8,329 nt of DNA from Thermoguttaceae bacterium (lineage in GTDB: Bacteria > Planctomycetota > Planctomycetia > Pirellulales > Thermoguttaceae): the NCBI GenBank assembly GCA_017454585.1, contig JAFTCU010000280.1, forward strand, positions 1 through 8,329, written 5' to 3'. Below, one piece after another: positions 1 through 5,597 of this stretch. The position numbers and the translations under genes are program-made. Position 1 is the stretch's first letter. Every line of letters begins with the position of its first letter. Under the pieces are notes generated by a model. It was not told the origin of the DNA. It did not search any database and saw only the letters and a list, made by a program, of their open reading frames with translations.

Positions 1-699
1 CTGGCGGCGTTGGAGTCACTGAAGAAGACCAATCCGGAGGTCGTCGAGGCGTGTTCGTGCGCCGCGGGTTTGAGTCTGGGCGAATACACCGCGTTGGCGT
101 GCGCCGGATCGTTGAGTTTCGAGGACGGTCTGCGTCTTGTCGCGGAGCGAGGTAAAGCGATGCAGGCTGCTGCAGACGCAACTCCCAGCGGAATGGTGAG
201 TCTGCTCAGCGCCGAAATTCCGGTCGTGGAAGAACTCTGCGAAAAGGCCCGCGAGGGGGAGATCCTCCAGATCGCCAATCTGCTTTGTCCGGGAAATACA
301 GTCGTTTCCGGCACGAAAGCCGCCTGTGAGCGTGTCGTGAAGCTGGCGGAGGAAACCGGTGCGGCCCGGCCGATCGCACTGGCCGTGGCGGGGGCGTTCC
401 ATACGCCGATCATGCGCCCTGCGGATGAACGACTTGCGGAGGTCCTGGCGGGCGTACAGATTTCAACCCCGAAATTCCCGGTCATTTCCAACGTGGACGC
501 GGAAGCGCATAACGATCCGGACGAGATCCGCGCGATCCTTGTACGTCAGATCCTCTCGCCGGTCCAGTGGGAGACCACGATCCGCAAGCTGATCGCCGAC
601 GGTTACGATTCGTTCTGGGAAATCGGTCCCGGGCGTGTTCTTCGCGGCCTGATGAAGCGCATCGACCGGAAAATCCCGTGCCAGGGCGTAGAATGTTAA
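1..699 (+). CDS. fabD: Malonyl-CoA:ACP transacylase FabD, 5'-truncated by the window edge
   Basis: FabD moves the malonyl group from malonyl-CoA to the phosphopantetheine arm of acyl carrier protein, supplying the extender unit for fatty-acid elongation in the cytoplasm. The frame is open from base 1, so the gene begins upstream; 232 codons are visible against about 300 for the family. The nucleophile motif is GLSLGEYTAL, with the catalytic Ser at bases 73-75. The substrate-binding Arg lies in ERGKAMQ (148-150), the catalytic His in AGAFHTPIM (400-402) and the conserved Gln in SPVQWETT (565-567). The usual GHSLGE His is Leu here. From memory of the family, this variant and the flanking PSGMVS, LCPGN, VISNVDA and QWETT segments resemble plant and cyanobacterial enzymes more than E. 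coli FabD. The stop is TAA, and fabG follows after 114 bases on the same strand, which supports a fatty-acid synthesis operon. Confidence 0.96.
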   Translation: MAALESLKKTNPEVVEACSCAAGLSLGEYTALACAGSLSFEDGLRLVAERGKAMQAAADATPSGMVSLLSAEIPVVEELCEKAREGEILQIANLLCPGNTVVSGTKAACERVVKLAEETGAARPIALAVAGAFHTPIMRPADERLAEVLAGVQISTPKFPVISNVDAEAHNDPDEIRAILVRQILSPVQWETTIRKLIADGYDSFWEIGPGRVLRGLMKRIDRKIPCQGVEC

Positions 700-734
700 G
701 GTCCGGCCCTCCGAATCTTAATTAAATAAAGTCA

Positions 735-764
735 TTGACGTAAAAAACCGAAAAAAGAGAAAAT
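735..764 (+). promoter_or_regulatory. Possible weak promoter upstream of fabG
   Basis: TTGACG (735-740) is followed after 18 bases by GAAAAT (759-764), matching the sigma-70 consensus at 5 of 6 and 4 of 6 positions. It lies in an A-rich spacer about 50 bases before the fabG start. TTGACG is common in this genome's sequence, so a chance match is quite possible. Confidence 0.3.
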
Positions 765-784
765 AAGGCGGAATACGTCTTTTT
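737..784 (+). terminator. Weak dyad followed by T-run between fabD and fabG
   Basis: GACGTA (737-742) pairs with TACGTC (774-779), and CCG (748-750) can pair with CGG (769-771) inside it. Five T residues follow (780-784), with more T-rich sequence after them. The stem is short and the loop long and A-rich, so any termination would be weak. It overlaps the promoter candidate at 735-764, and the two readings compete. Confidence 0.2.
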
Positions 785-813
785 CCTGTATTTTTTCATT
801 TTGGAGTTTAACT

Positions 814-1581
814 ATGGCAGAAAAAAAATCCCGTTTGACGGTTGACCTTTCCGGTCGCGTCGCAATCGTGACCGGAGCTTCTCGTGGAATTGGTCGGGCG
901 ATTGCTGTATCGTTGGCTGAAAATGGTGCGAAAGTCGCGTGTGTTGCCACCTCGGCGGAACGTGCGATGGGCACGGTGGAAGAAATTCGCGCGTTTGGCG
1001 GTGAGGCTGAAGCCTTCGGTGCAAACGTTGGAATCACGGCAGAGGGTCAGGCGGTCGTGGACGCGGTTTTGGCCAAGTGGGGAAAAGTCGATATTCTGGT
1101 GAACGATGCCGGTATTACCCGTGATGGACTTCTGGCGCAGATGACCGACGAAAACTGGGACGATGTTCTCCAGACGAACCTTCGCGGTGTGTTTGTTTTC
1201 ACGCGGGCGTGCATTGTTCCCATGATGCAGAAACGCTACGGTCGAATCATCAACGTTTCGAGCGTTTCGGCTCTGGTTGGAAACCCGGGTCAGGCGAATT
1301 ATTCCGCGTCGAAAGCGGGAATCATTGGTTTCACGCAGACGGTCGCTCGTGAATACGCGAAACGTAAAATCACGGTCAACGCAGTGGCGCCGGGCTTTAT
1401 CGCGACGGACATGACGGCGGTTTTGGGCGACATGATCATGACGGAAGCCAAGAAACGTATTCCGGCCAATCGTGTTGGTGAGCCGCAGGACATTGCGGAC
1501 GCGGTGCTTTTCCTCGCCAGCGACGCAGCCTCCTACATTACCGGCCAAGTCGTTCCGGTTGACGGCGGCATGACGGCGTGA
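814..1581 (+). CDS. fabG: 3-oxoacyl-[ACP] reductase FabG (SDR family)
   Basis: FabG uses NADPH to reduce 3-oxoacyl-ACP to 3-hydroxyacyl-ACP, the first reductive step of each elongation cycle. The 255-residue product is slightly longer than the usual 245-250, owing to about ten extra N-terminal residues. Visible motifs are the Rossmann cofactor loop TGASRGIG (residues 20-27), active-site Asn122 in QTNLRG, Ser150 in NVSSVS, and Tyr163-x3-Lys167 in NYSASKAG. The C-terminus VPVDGGMTA is typical. One oddity is the structural NNAG motif, which reads NDAG (97-100), with Asp98 encoded by GAT at 1105-1107. The ATG start is supported by GGAG at 803-806, seven bases upstream. It lies between fabD and acpP, the classic fab cluster order, so the fatty-acid role is preferred over a generic SDR. 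It ends in TGA. Confidence 0.96.
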   Translation: MAEKKSRLTVDLSGRVAIVTGASRGIGRAIAVSLAENGAKVACVATSAERAMGTVEEIRAFGGEAEAFGANVGITAEGQAVVDAVLAKWGKVDILVNDAGITRDGLLAQMTDENWDDVLQTNLRGVFVFTRACIVPMMQKRYGRIINVSSVSALVGNPGQANYSASKAGIIGFTQTVAREYAKRKITVNAVAPGFIATDMTAVLGDMIMTEAKKRIPANRVGEPQDIADAVLFLASDAASYITGQVVPVDGGMTA

Positions 1582-1609
1582 TTTTTTACGAAATTTTTCT
1601 TATTTTTAC

Positions 1610-1661
1610 TGCAATTTTTCATGGGGGGGCTTGAATTAAGCCCAAAATGTGGTAAATTGCA
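1610..1661 (+). promoter_or_regulatory. Nested inverted repeats upstream of acpP
   Basis: TGCAATTT (1610-1617) is complementary to AAATTGCA (1654-1661). Inside it CAT (1620-1622) can pair with ATG (1647-1649), and GGGCTT (1627-1632) pairs with AAGCCC (1638-1643) around a GAATT loop. Together these make a 17-bp elongated hairpin with small internal loops, including a run of seven Gs. No U-run follows the stem, so it is not a standard terminator. It could be a structured leader of an RNA starting upstream, an operator for a regulator, or both. The dyads are seen directly; function is inferred. Confidence 0.45.
1631..1658 (+). promoter_or_regulatory. Possible acpP promoter
   Basis: TTGAAT (1631-1636) and TAAATT (1653-1658) are separated by 16 bases, each matching the sigma-70 consensus at 4 of 6 positions. 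Initiation would fall near 1665 and give a leader of about 48 bases before the acpP start. The elements overlap the nested inverted repeats, which would suit a repressible promoter. The match is modest. Confidence 0.35.
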
Positions 1662-1669
1662 ATTAATAA

Positions 1670-1684
1670 TGACAGTTTCTGTCA
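1670..1684 (+). promoter_or_regulatory. Perfect 6-bp palindrome in the acpP leader
   Basis: TGACAG-TTT-CTGTCA is a perfect 6-bp inverted repeat with a 3-base spacer. It ends 16 bases before the acpP ribosome-binding site. It could act as an operator half-site pair or as a small 5' hairpin in the acpP leader. Confidence 0.4.
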
Positions 1685-1712
1685 GATGGTTTAATTTTTT
1701 AGGAGAAATCAA

Positions 1713-1964
1713 GTGGATACTCAGAATATTGCTGAACGCGTTTTCAAAATCGTCAGTGAACAGCTCGGTTACGAACTGGATAAACTCACAGAAGACACTT
1801 CATTCATTCAGGACCTCGGTTCCGATTCCCTCGATTTGGTGGAGTTGACAATGGAATTGGAAGAAGAGTTCCAGATCTCGATCCCGGAAGAAGCTGCTGA
1901 TGACATTCAGACGATTGGCGACGTGATTCGCCGGATCGAAATGGAAGTGAACAAAGAAAACTAA
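1713..1964 (+). CDS. acpP: Acyl carrier protein AcpP
   Basis: AcpP carries the growing acyl chain as a thioester on a 4'-phosphopantetheine arm and is the shared substrate of FabD, FabG and FabF. The 83-residue acidic product has normal ACP length. The phosphopantetheine site is Ser39 in GSDSLDLVEL, where the usual GADSLD Ala is Ser, a tolerated variant. Helix II follows with the acidic run ELEEEF, then the ISIPEEAADDIQTIGDV segment that docks partner enzymes. The start is GTG, chosen because AGGAGA at 1701-1706 lies six bases upstream and no good ATG is available in frame. The stop is TAA, followed 16 bases later by a strong terminator, which suggests most transcripts end here and ACP is made in excess over FabF. 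Dyad-rich DNA upstream suggests its own regulation. Confidence 0.97.
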   Translation: MDTQNIAERVFKIVSEQLGYELDKLTEDTSFIQDLGSDSLDLVELTMELEEEFQISIPEEAADDIQTIGDVIRRIEMEVNKEN

Positions 1965-1980
1965 TTTTGCAAAATCGATC

Positions 1981-2016
1981 GGCAGTTTTCTGTTTGAGAG
2001 GAAACTGCCTTTTTTT
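1981..2016 (+). terminator. Rho-independent terminator between acpP and fabF
   Basis: GGCAGTTTTC (1981-1990) pairs with GGAAACTGCC (2000-2009), giving ten pairs with one G-U around a nine-base loop. Seven T residues follow directly (2010-2016). This is a textbook intrinsic terminator, yet fabF starts only 16 bases after the T-run. It therefore probably attenuates transcription into fabF rather than ending the operon completely. Confidence 0.87.
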
Positions 2017-2021
2017 ATAAG
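1994..2021 (+). promoter_or_regulatory. Promoter-like pair overlapping the acpP terminator
   Basis: TTGAGA (1994-1999, in the terminator loop) and TATAAG (2016-2021, at the end of the T-run) each match the sigma-70 consensus at 5 of 6 positions, with a 16-base spacer. Initiation would fall near 2028, only a few bases before the fabF ATG at 2033, giving an almost leaderless mRNA. It may drive fabF independently of read-through, or be a coincidence of T-rich terminator sequence. Confidence 0.35.
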
Positions 2022-2032
2022 AGAGAACCACG

Positions 2033-3274
2033 ATGGAACGTCGGATTGTGATTACAGGAATGGGCCTGGTCTCTCCCTTGGGTTGTGACTTGAACGTGGT
2101 CTGGGACGCTCTGGTGGCCGGGAAAAGTGGAATTGTCCCGATTGCCAAATACGACGCGTCTCAATTCCGGACACGGATCGCTGGCTGTGTCGCTTCTGAC
2201 TATACGACCGAAGGTTTCATCGATTTCAAGGAAAACAAGCACCTGGATAATTTTTCCCGTTACGCGATCGTGGCAGCGAAAAAGGCGGTCCAGGATTCCG
2301 GTATTGATTTCTCTCATGAAGATCCGCGCCGCTGTTCGTGTATCATTGGGACGGGCGTTGGAGGTCTGACTACCCTTCAGGAACAGGAAAAACGTTTCAT
2401 CGAAAAGGGACCGAACAAATTTTCTCCATTCACGATTCCGATGTTGATGCCGAACGCCGCGGTGGGGCACATCTCGATTGCTTTTAATCTACAGGGCCCC
2501 AGTTTTTCGGTCAACTCTGCATGTGCCAGCGCTGCGCACGCGATGGCGTGTTCCATCGACGCGATTCGTCTTGGTAAGGTCGAGGTTGCGGTAACCGGCG
2601 GAACGGAGGCCAGTGTCATTGAAATCGGCATGGGTTCGTTCTGTATGATGCGCGCGATGTCCGAGCGAAACGATGACCCGCAAGGGGCAAGCCGCCCGTT
2701 TGATTTGGACCGTGATGGTTTTGTGATGGGAGAAGGTTCCGGGATCCTTATTTTTGAGGAGCTGGAACACGCCAAAAAACGCGGCGCCAAAATTTACGCT
2801 GAGGTTCTGGGCTACGGCTGCTCTACCGATGCGTTTCATATTGTTCAGCCGAGCGAGAATGGCGAAGGGGCAATTCAGGCAATGCGTTACGCTTTGGAAG
2901 ACGCCAAACTGAACCCGGAGCAGATCGCTTATGTGAACGCGCACGGAACGAGTACGCACTTGGGAGACATTTCGGAAACGAGGGCGCTGAAGACCGTCTT
3001 TGGTGAGGAAGGTTCGAGAAAGCTGAACATTTCCAGCACGAAGAGTATGACGGGACACCTGCTTGGAGCAAGCGGCGGCATTGAGCTGATTTTCTCGGCT
3101 CTTGTCTTTCAAAAGAATATGATTCCTCCGACGATCAATCAGGTTACACCCGACCCCGAGTGCGATCTGAACTACACGCCGAACGTTGCGGTAGAACGCA
3201 AGTGTGACTATATCATTTCGAACAGTTTTGGCTTTGGTGGTCATAACGCGACGCTGGTTTTGGGCCGGTTTTAA
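2033..3274 (+). CDS. fabF: 3-oxoacyl-[ACP] synthase II FabF (KAS II)
   Basis: FabF condenses malonyl-ACP with an acyl-ACP, releasing CO2 and lengthening the chain by two carbons; it is the condensing enzyme for longer and unsaturated chains. The 413-residue protein has the normal length and begins with the thiolase-fold signature RRIVITGMGLVSPLG. The catalytic triad is complete: Cys164 in VNSACASAAHA (TGT at 2522-2524), His304 in NAHGTSTHLGD and His342 in STKSMTGHLLGASGG, with the conserved Lys337 just before it. The C-terminus SNSFGFGGHNATLVLGRF is typical. KAS I (FabB) is less likely because of gene context. The ribosome-binding site is a modest AAGAGAG (2019-2025), seven bases before ATG and just after the acpP terminator. 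Expression therefore depends on read-through or on the promoter-like sequence inside the terminator. The stop is TAA. Confidence 0.97.
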   Translation: MERRIVITGMGLVSPLGCDLNVVWDALVAGKSGIVPIAKYDASQFRTRIAGCVASDYTTEGFIDFKENKHLDNFSRYAIVAAKKAVQDSGIDFSHEDPRRCSCIIGTGVGGLTTLQEQEKRFIEKGPNKFSPFTIPMLMPNAAVGHISIAFNLQGPSFSVNSACASAAHAMACSIDAIRLGKVEVAVTGGTEASVIEIGMGSFCMMRAMSERNDDPQGASRPFDLDRDGFVMGEGSGILIFEELEHAKKRGAKIYAEVLGYGCSTDAFHIVQPSENGEGAIQAMRYALEDAKLNPEQIAYVNAHGTSTHLGDISETRALKTVFGEEGSRKLNISSTKSMTGHLLGASGGIELIFSALVFQKNMIPPTINQVTPDPECDLNYTPNVAVERKCDYIISNSFGFGGHNATLVLGRF

Positions 3275-3286
3275 ACGTTAAGTTTT

Positions 3287-3308
3287 GGGGACAGGTCGCG
3301 TTGTTCCC
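3287..3308 (+). terminator. Stem-loop downstream of fabF, possible weak terminator
   Basis: GGGGACA (3287-3293) pairs with TGTTCCC (3302-3308), seven pairs with one G-U around an eight-base loop. A T-rich stretch begins only about ten bases later (3317 onward), so the spacing is poor for an intrinsic terminator. It could partly end the fab transcript. Confidence 0.3.
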
Positions 3309-3318
3309 GTGTAGGGTT

Positions 3319-3500
3319 CTTTTTAAATTTTTTCTTTTCCCTTGACCTTTTGTCCTGAAGAGGAACCTGAAATGAAAAAAGCGTTTACCCTCGTCGAACT
3401 TTTGGTCGTCATCGCAATCATCGGAATGTTGATGGGGCTTCTCCTTCCTGCGGTCCAGCAGGCGCGAGAGGCCGCCCGGCAGCTGCAGTGCAATAATAAT
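3319..3500 (+). repeat. 5' cassette shared by the two DUF1559 genes, copy 1 (lacks 41 bases with the -10 box)
   Basis: This block matches 4374-4598. It covers a T-rich tract, CTTTTCCCTTGAC, the RBS region and the first 43 codons, where the two proteins differ only at residue 35. Differences in the first 33 codons are synonymous. From the TTTT at 3348 to the ATG is 24 bases, and copy 2 has the same 24 bases counted from its second TTTT at 4446. Copy 2 has 41 extra bases, equal to the spacing of its two TTTT runs (4405 and 4446). Confidence 0.75.
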
Positions 3501-4277
3501 ATGAAGCAGCTGGGAATGGGGTTGAGTTTGCATAATTCGATGAATGAAGGACGTTTTCCTTCTGGTGGAGGTGGGTATTGCTACATTGGGGACCGTCAGA
3601 AAGGAACCAACTTTGACCAGCGCGGCGGGTGGGCTTATTGTATTTTGCCCTTTATTGAACAGGCAAATCTCCACGAAGCTGACATCGAGACAAGATTGAA
3701 AACACCTGTTTCCGTGTTTTACTGCCCAACATGCAGACCAGCTAAACTTTACCTGAGTCTGCAACGAACTGTCTATTCCGACAATGAGTCCCATGGCGGC
3801 CTGAGCATGATGGGGAAAAGTGATTATGCCGCGAATTGCGGAACTGTAACGACTGTAGAAGGAAACGAGCCTAAGGTATTTTACGATTCAGGAGGCCTGA
3901 TTTTTCGCCGGGACGAGAATACCGAAGTGTACGAAAAGGACGTTTACGATGGATTGAGCAACACGATTCTGGTGGGGGAACGTCAGCTTAATCTGAGTTA
4001 TAATGAAGTCTCGTCTCCTGTTGGTGACGATGACGACTGTTATTTGGGCGGACATAATTTTGATACATTGCGCTGCTACTCTGATGGAAAATTATACCAA
4101 AGCCGTCCGGGACTTAGCAGGATCAGCGCCTATGGTTCCGTTCACACGGGAGTCTGTGGTTTTGTTTTTGCCGATGGGCATCATCAGACGATTTCATACT
4201 CGATCAATTCGGATACGTATAGGCGTCTTCTGAATCGTATGGATGAGGGACTGATCGATTGGTCGGGAATCAGATAA
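3372..4277 (+). CDS. DUF1559 type II pseudopilin-like protein, copy 1
   Basis: This is a planctomycete-type DUF1559 protein: an N-terminal type IV prepilin-like helix followed by a large soluble domain presumed to lie outside the inner membrane. Its function is unknown; roles in pseudopilus-like or surface structures are inferred. The 301-residue product starts MKKAFTLVELLVVIAIIG, with Glu at +5 after the presumed cleavage site and a hydrophobic helix through about residue 28. PAVQQAREAARQLQCNNN then follows as in the family. The H-X9-DG motif is His258 to Asp268-Gly269. The residue before the mature Phe is Ala, where Gly is usual for prepilin peptidase. ATG 3372 is preferred over the upstream TTG at 3342 because AGAGGA (3359-3364) lies seven bases away and MKKAF matches copy 2. 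Copy 1 seems to lack its own -10 box, so it may depend on fabF read-through. It ends in TAA. Confidence 0.9.
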   Translation: MKKAFTLVELLVVIAIIGMLMGLLLPAVQQAREAARQLQCNNNMKQLGMGLSLHNSMNEGRFPSGGGGYCYIGDRQKGTNFDQRGGWAYCILPFIEQANLHEADIETRLKTPVSVFYCPTCRPAKLYLSLQRTVYSDNESHGGLSMMGKSDYAANCGTVTTVEGNEPKVFYDSGGLIFRRDENTEVYEKDVYDGLSNTILVGERQLNLSYNEVSSPVGDDDDCYLGGHNFDTLRCYSDGKLYQSRPGLSRISAYGSVHTGVCGFVFADGHHQTISYSINSDTYRRLLNRMDEGLIDWSGIR

Positions 4278-4306
4278 AATTTCAGATCGGTATGCCTAAG
4301 GAGACG

Positions 4307-4326
4307 GTGTTTCTGTGCAGAAACAC
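4307..4326 (+). terminator. Perfect hairpin after DUF1559 copy 1
   Basis: GTGTTTCTG (4307-4315) and CAGAAACAC (4318-4326) form a perfect nine-base inverted repeat, physically an eight-pair stem with a four-base loop. It lies 30 bases after the stop codon. There is no proper U-run after it (ACGTTTCCG follows), so it may stabilise the mRNA 3' end or terminate only weakly. Confidence 0.45.
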
Positions 4327-4373
4327 ACGTTTCCGTATATCTGTTTTTGGAAAAAGTGAAGTTTTTGACACAT

Positions 4374-4598
4374 CTTTTTAAAATTTTCTTCTTTTCCCTT
4401 GACGTTTTACGTACTTTGAGTATAATACAAGGTATGGTATAGGGATTTTTACTTCAAGAGGAATCTGAAATGAAAAAAGCGTTTACGCTCGTCGAGCTTC
4501 TGGTCGTCATTGCAATCATCGGAATGTTGATGGGACTTCTCCTTCCTGCGGTCCAGCAGGCGCGAGAGGCTTCCCGACAGTTGCAGTGTAACAATAAT
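4374..4598 (+). repeat. 5' cassette shared by the two DUF1559 genes, copy 2 (complete)
   Basis: This is the counterpart of 3319-3500: the same T-rich tract, the -35 region, the RBS block AAGAGGAATCTGAAATG and a nearly identical first 43 codons. Copy 2 retains the 41 bases (about 4405-4445) that include TATAAT. Beyond codon 43 the genes diverge sharply. Confidence 0.75.
4399..4426 (+). promoter_or_regulatory. Sigma-70-type promoter of DUF1559 copy 2
   Basis: TTGACG (4399-4404) and a perfect TATAAT (4421-4426) are separated by 16 bases, the best promoter match in the window. Initiation near 4433 would give a leader of about 37 bases containing the RBS AAGAGGA (4456-4462). It follows the hairpin at 4307-4326, so copy 2 is probably an independent transcription unit. 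Confidence 0.8.
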
Positions 4599-5423
4599 CT
4601 GAACCAAATGGGAAAAGCGGCGCAGAGTCACGTCGCGTTTAATATTTGTTACCCGTCAGGTGGTTTTGGCCGTGCGTGGGAAGGTGATCCGGACTGTGGA
4701 GCAGGTTCTACGCAGCCGGGAGCGTGGACTTATTCACTCCTTCCGTTTATGGAACAGACGAACCTCTGGGGGCTTGGGGCAAATGGTGAGGCAAAGGAAA
4801 ATGACGGCGTGAAGTCGGCAAACGCGACCCGTGGGGCGACCCCTGTCGGGATATTCTATTGCCCGTCCAGACGCGCTGCGAAAAACTACCCGGGTTATAC
4901 GCACGGTTACAACAGTAACTCGGTCAACCCTGTTTGCAAGCTGGATTATGCGGGTAACTGCGCGACAGGCGGGATCGGTTCCGATGGTTATGGCGAGGCA
5001 ACAACATATTCTGCGATGGAGAATATCGCCATCAGTACTTCTGCCAATGGTTTGGTTTTCGTCAAGAGCGCGGTCCAGGATTCCGAGATTTATGACGGAA
5101 CTTCAAGTACATATTTGTACGGTGAGAAGTACATTGACGCGAATAAATACGAAATCAGCAGTTCGGATGGCTATGCGACGGGTGACGACCATCTCTGCTG
5201 GACCGGGGCGGATGATGACAGCGTGCGAGGTACGGGATCAACTCCTCAACAGGACCGTTACGGTTATAATACGAGCGGATTTTTCGGAAGTCCACACGCC
5301 GGAGCGTTTGGAATGGCCTATTGCGACGGTTCCGTTCACCGGATCAGTTATTCTATTGACGCGGCCGTTCATCGCGATATGGGGATCCGTAACGACGGGA
5401 ATTCCATCAAAGTGCCGGAATAA
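4470..5423 (+). CDS. DUF1559 type II pseudopilin-like protein, copy 2
   Basis: This is the second DUF1559 paralogue, 317 residues, with the same prepilin-like N-terminus MKKAFTLVELLVVIAIIG and a membrane helix to about residue 28. The soluble domain carries the usual family landmarks: the PGAWTYSLLPFMEQTNLW segment, FYCPSRRAAKNYPG, the LDYAGNC segment and the H-X9-DG motif (His276 to Asp286-Gly287). As in copy 1, the presumed prepilin-peptidase site has Ala before Phe. The body differs greatly from copy 1 while the first 43 residues are all but identical, so the two are diverged paralogues rather than a fresh duplication. The start is fixed by AAGAGGA (4456-4462). A strong promoter lies upstream, suggesting independent and probably higher expression than copy 1. 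Export and assembly of the product are inferred from the family; its role is unknown. It ends in TAA. Confidence 0.92.
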   Translation: MKKAFTLVELLVVIAIIGMLMGLLLPAVQQAREASRQLQCNNNLNQMGKAAQSHVAFNICYPSGGFGRAWEGDPDCGAGSTQPGAWTYSLLPFMEQTNLWGLGANGEAKENDGVKSANATRGATPVGIFYCPSRRAAKNYPGYTHGYNSNSVNPVCKLDYAGNCATGGIGSDGYGEATTYSAMENIAISTSANGLVFVKSAVQDSEIYDGTSSTYLYGEKYIDANKYEISSSDGYATGDDHLCWTGADDDSVRGTGSTPQQDRYGYNTSGFFGSPHAGAFGMAYCDGSVHRISYSIDAAVHRDMGIRNDGNSIKVPE

Positions 5424-5557
5424 CAGATGCTCGGGTATTTGATTTGAAACGTCTTTGGCCCGATGCTCAAGTTACAGGATGAAATATCCAAATACTTTTC
5501 CAGAAATCGGATCTACCAGATGACCGAATACATCAATTTGTTCATGGATTGAGATTT
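5424..5557. other. Spacer after DUF1559 copy 2 with a doubtful small ORF
   Basis: This is the first part of a 245-base gap between genes. GTATTTG (5435-5441) and CAAATAC (5489-5495) are distant inverted repeats. An open frame at 5463-5552 encodes 29 residues beginning MLKLQDEISKYF, but no ribosome-binding site precedes it. Nothing recognisable is encoded. The tandem hairpins begin at 5558. Confidence 0.4.
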
Positions 5558-5589
5558 ATAAGTAAAGTTAGGGGCGAAACTTTACTTAT
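5558..5589 (+). repeat. Tandem structured element, hairpin 1
   Basis: ATAAGTAAAGTT (5558-5569) and AACTTTACTTAT (5578-5589) form a perfect 12-bp stem with the loop AGGGGCGA (5570-5577). It is followed by GGAATTTT. It aligns without gaps to the hairpin at 5598-5629 (23 of 32 bases identical). It could be a cis-acting RNA, a dyad bound by a protein, or a member of a dispersed repeat family; no strong U-run follows, so a simple terminator is less likely. Confidence 0.75.
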
Positions 5590-5597
5590 GGAATTTT

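Noticed and set aside
808..1548. Long open frame on the - strand opposite fabG
   Set aside because: It is a shadow of fabG: its product is rich in Arg, His and Asn with no family motif, and the + strand frame has complete SDR catalytic motifs and an RBS.
3342..3371. Upstream TTG start for DUF1559 copy 1
   Set aside because: It would add ten residues before the prepilin leader, overlaps the conserved -35 and RBS block, and disagrees with copy 2.
3213..3794. Open frame on the - strand across the fabF/DUF1559 junction
   Set aside because: It crosses a gene boundary and two well-supported + strand genes, and shows no recognisable domain or ribosome-binding site.
5463..5552. 29-residue ORF in the spacer after DUF1559 copy 2
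   Set aside because: It has no ribosome-binding site and no recognisable similarity; the length is within chance expectation.
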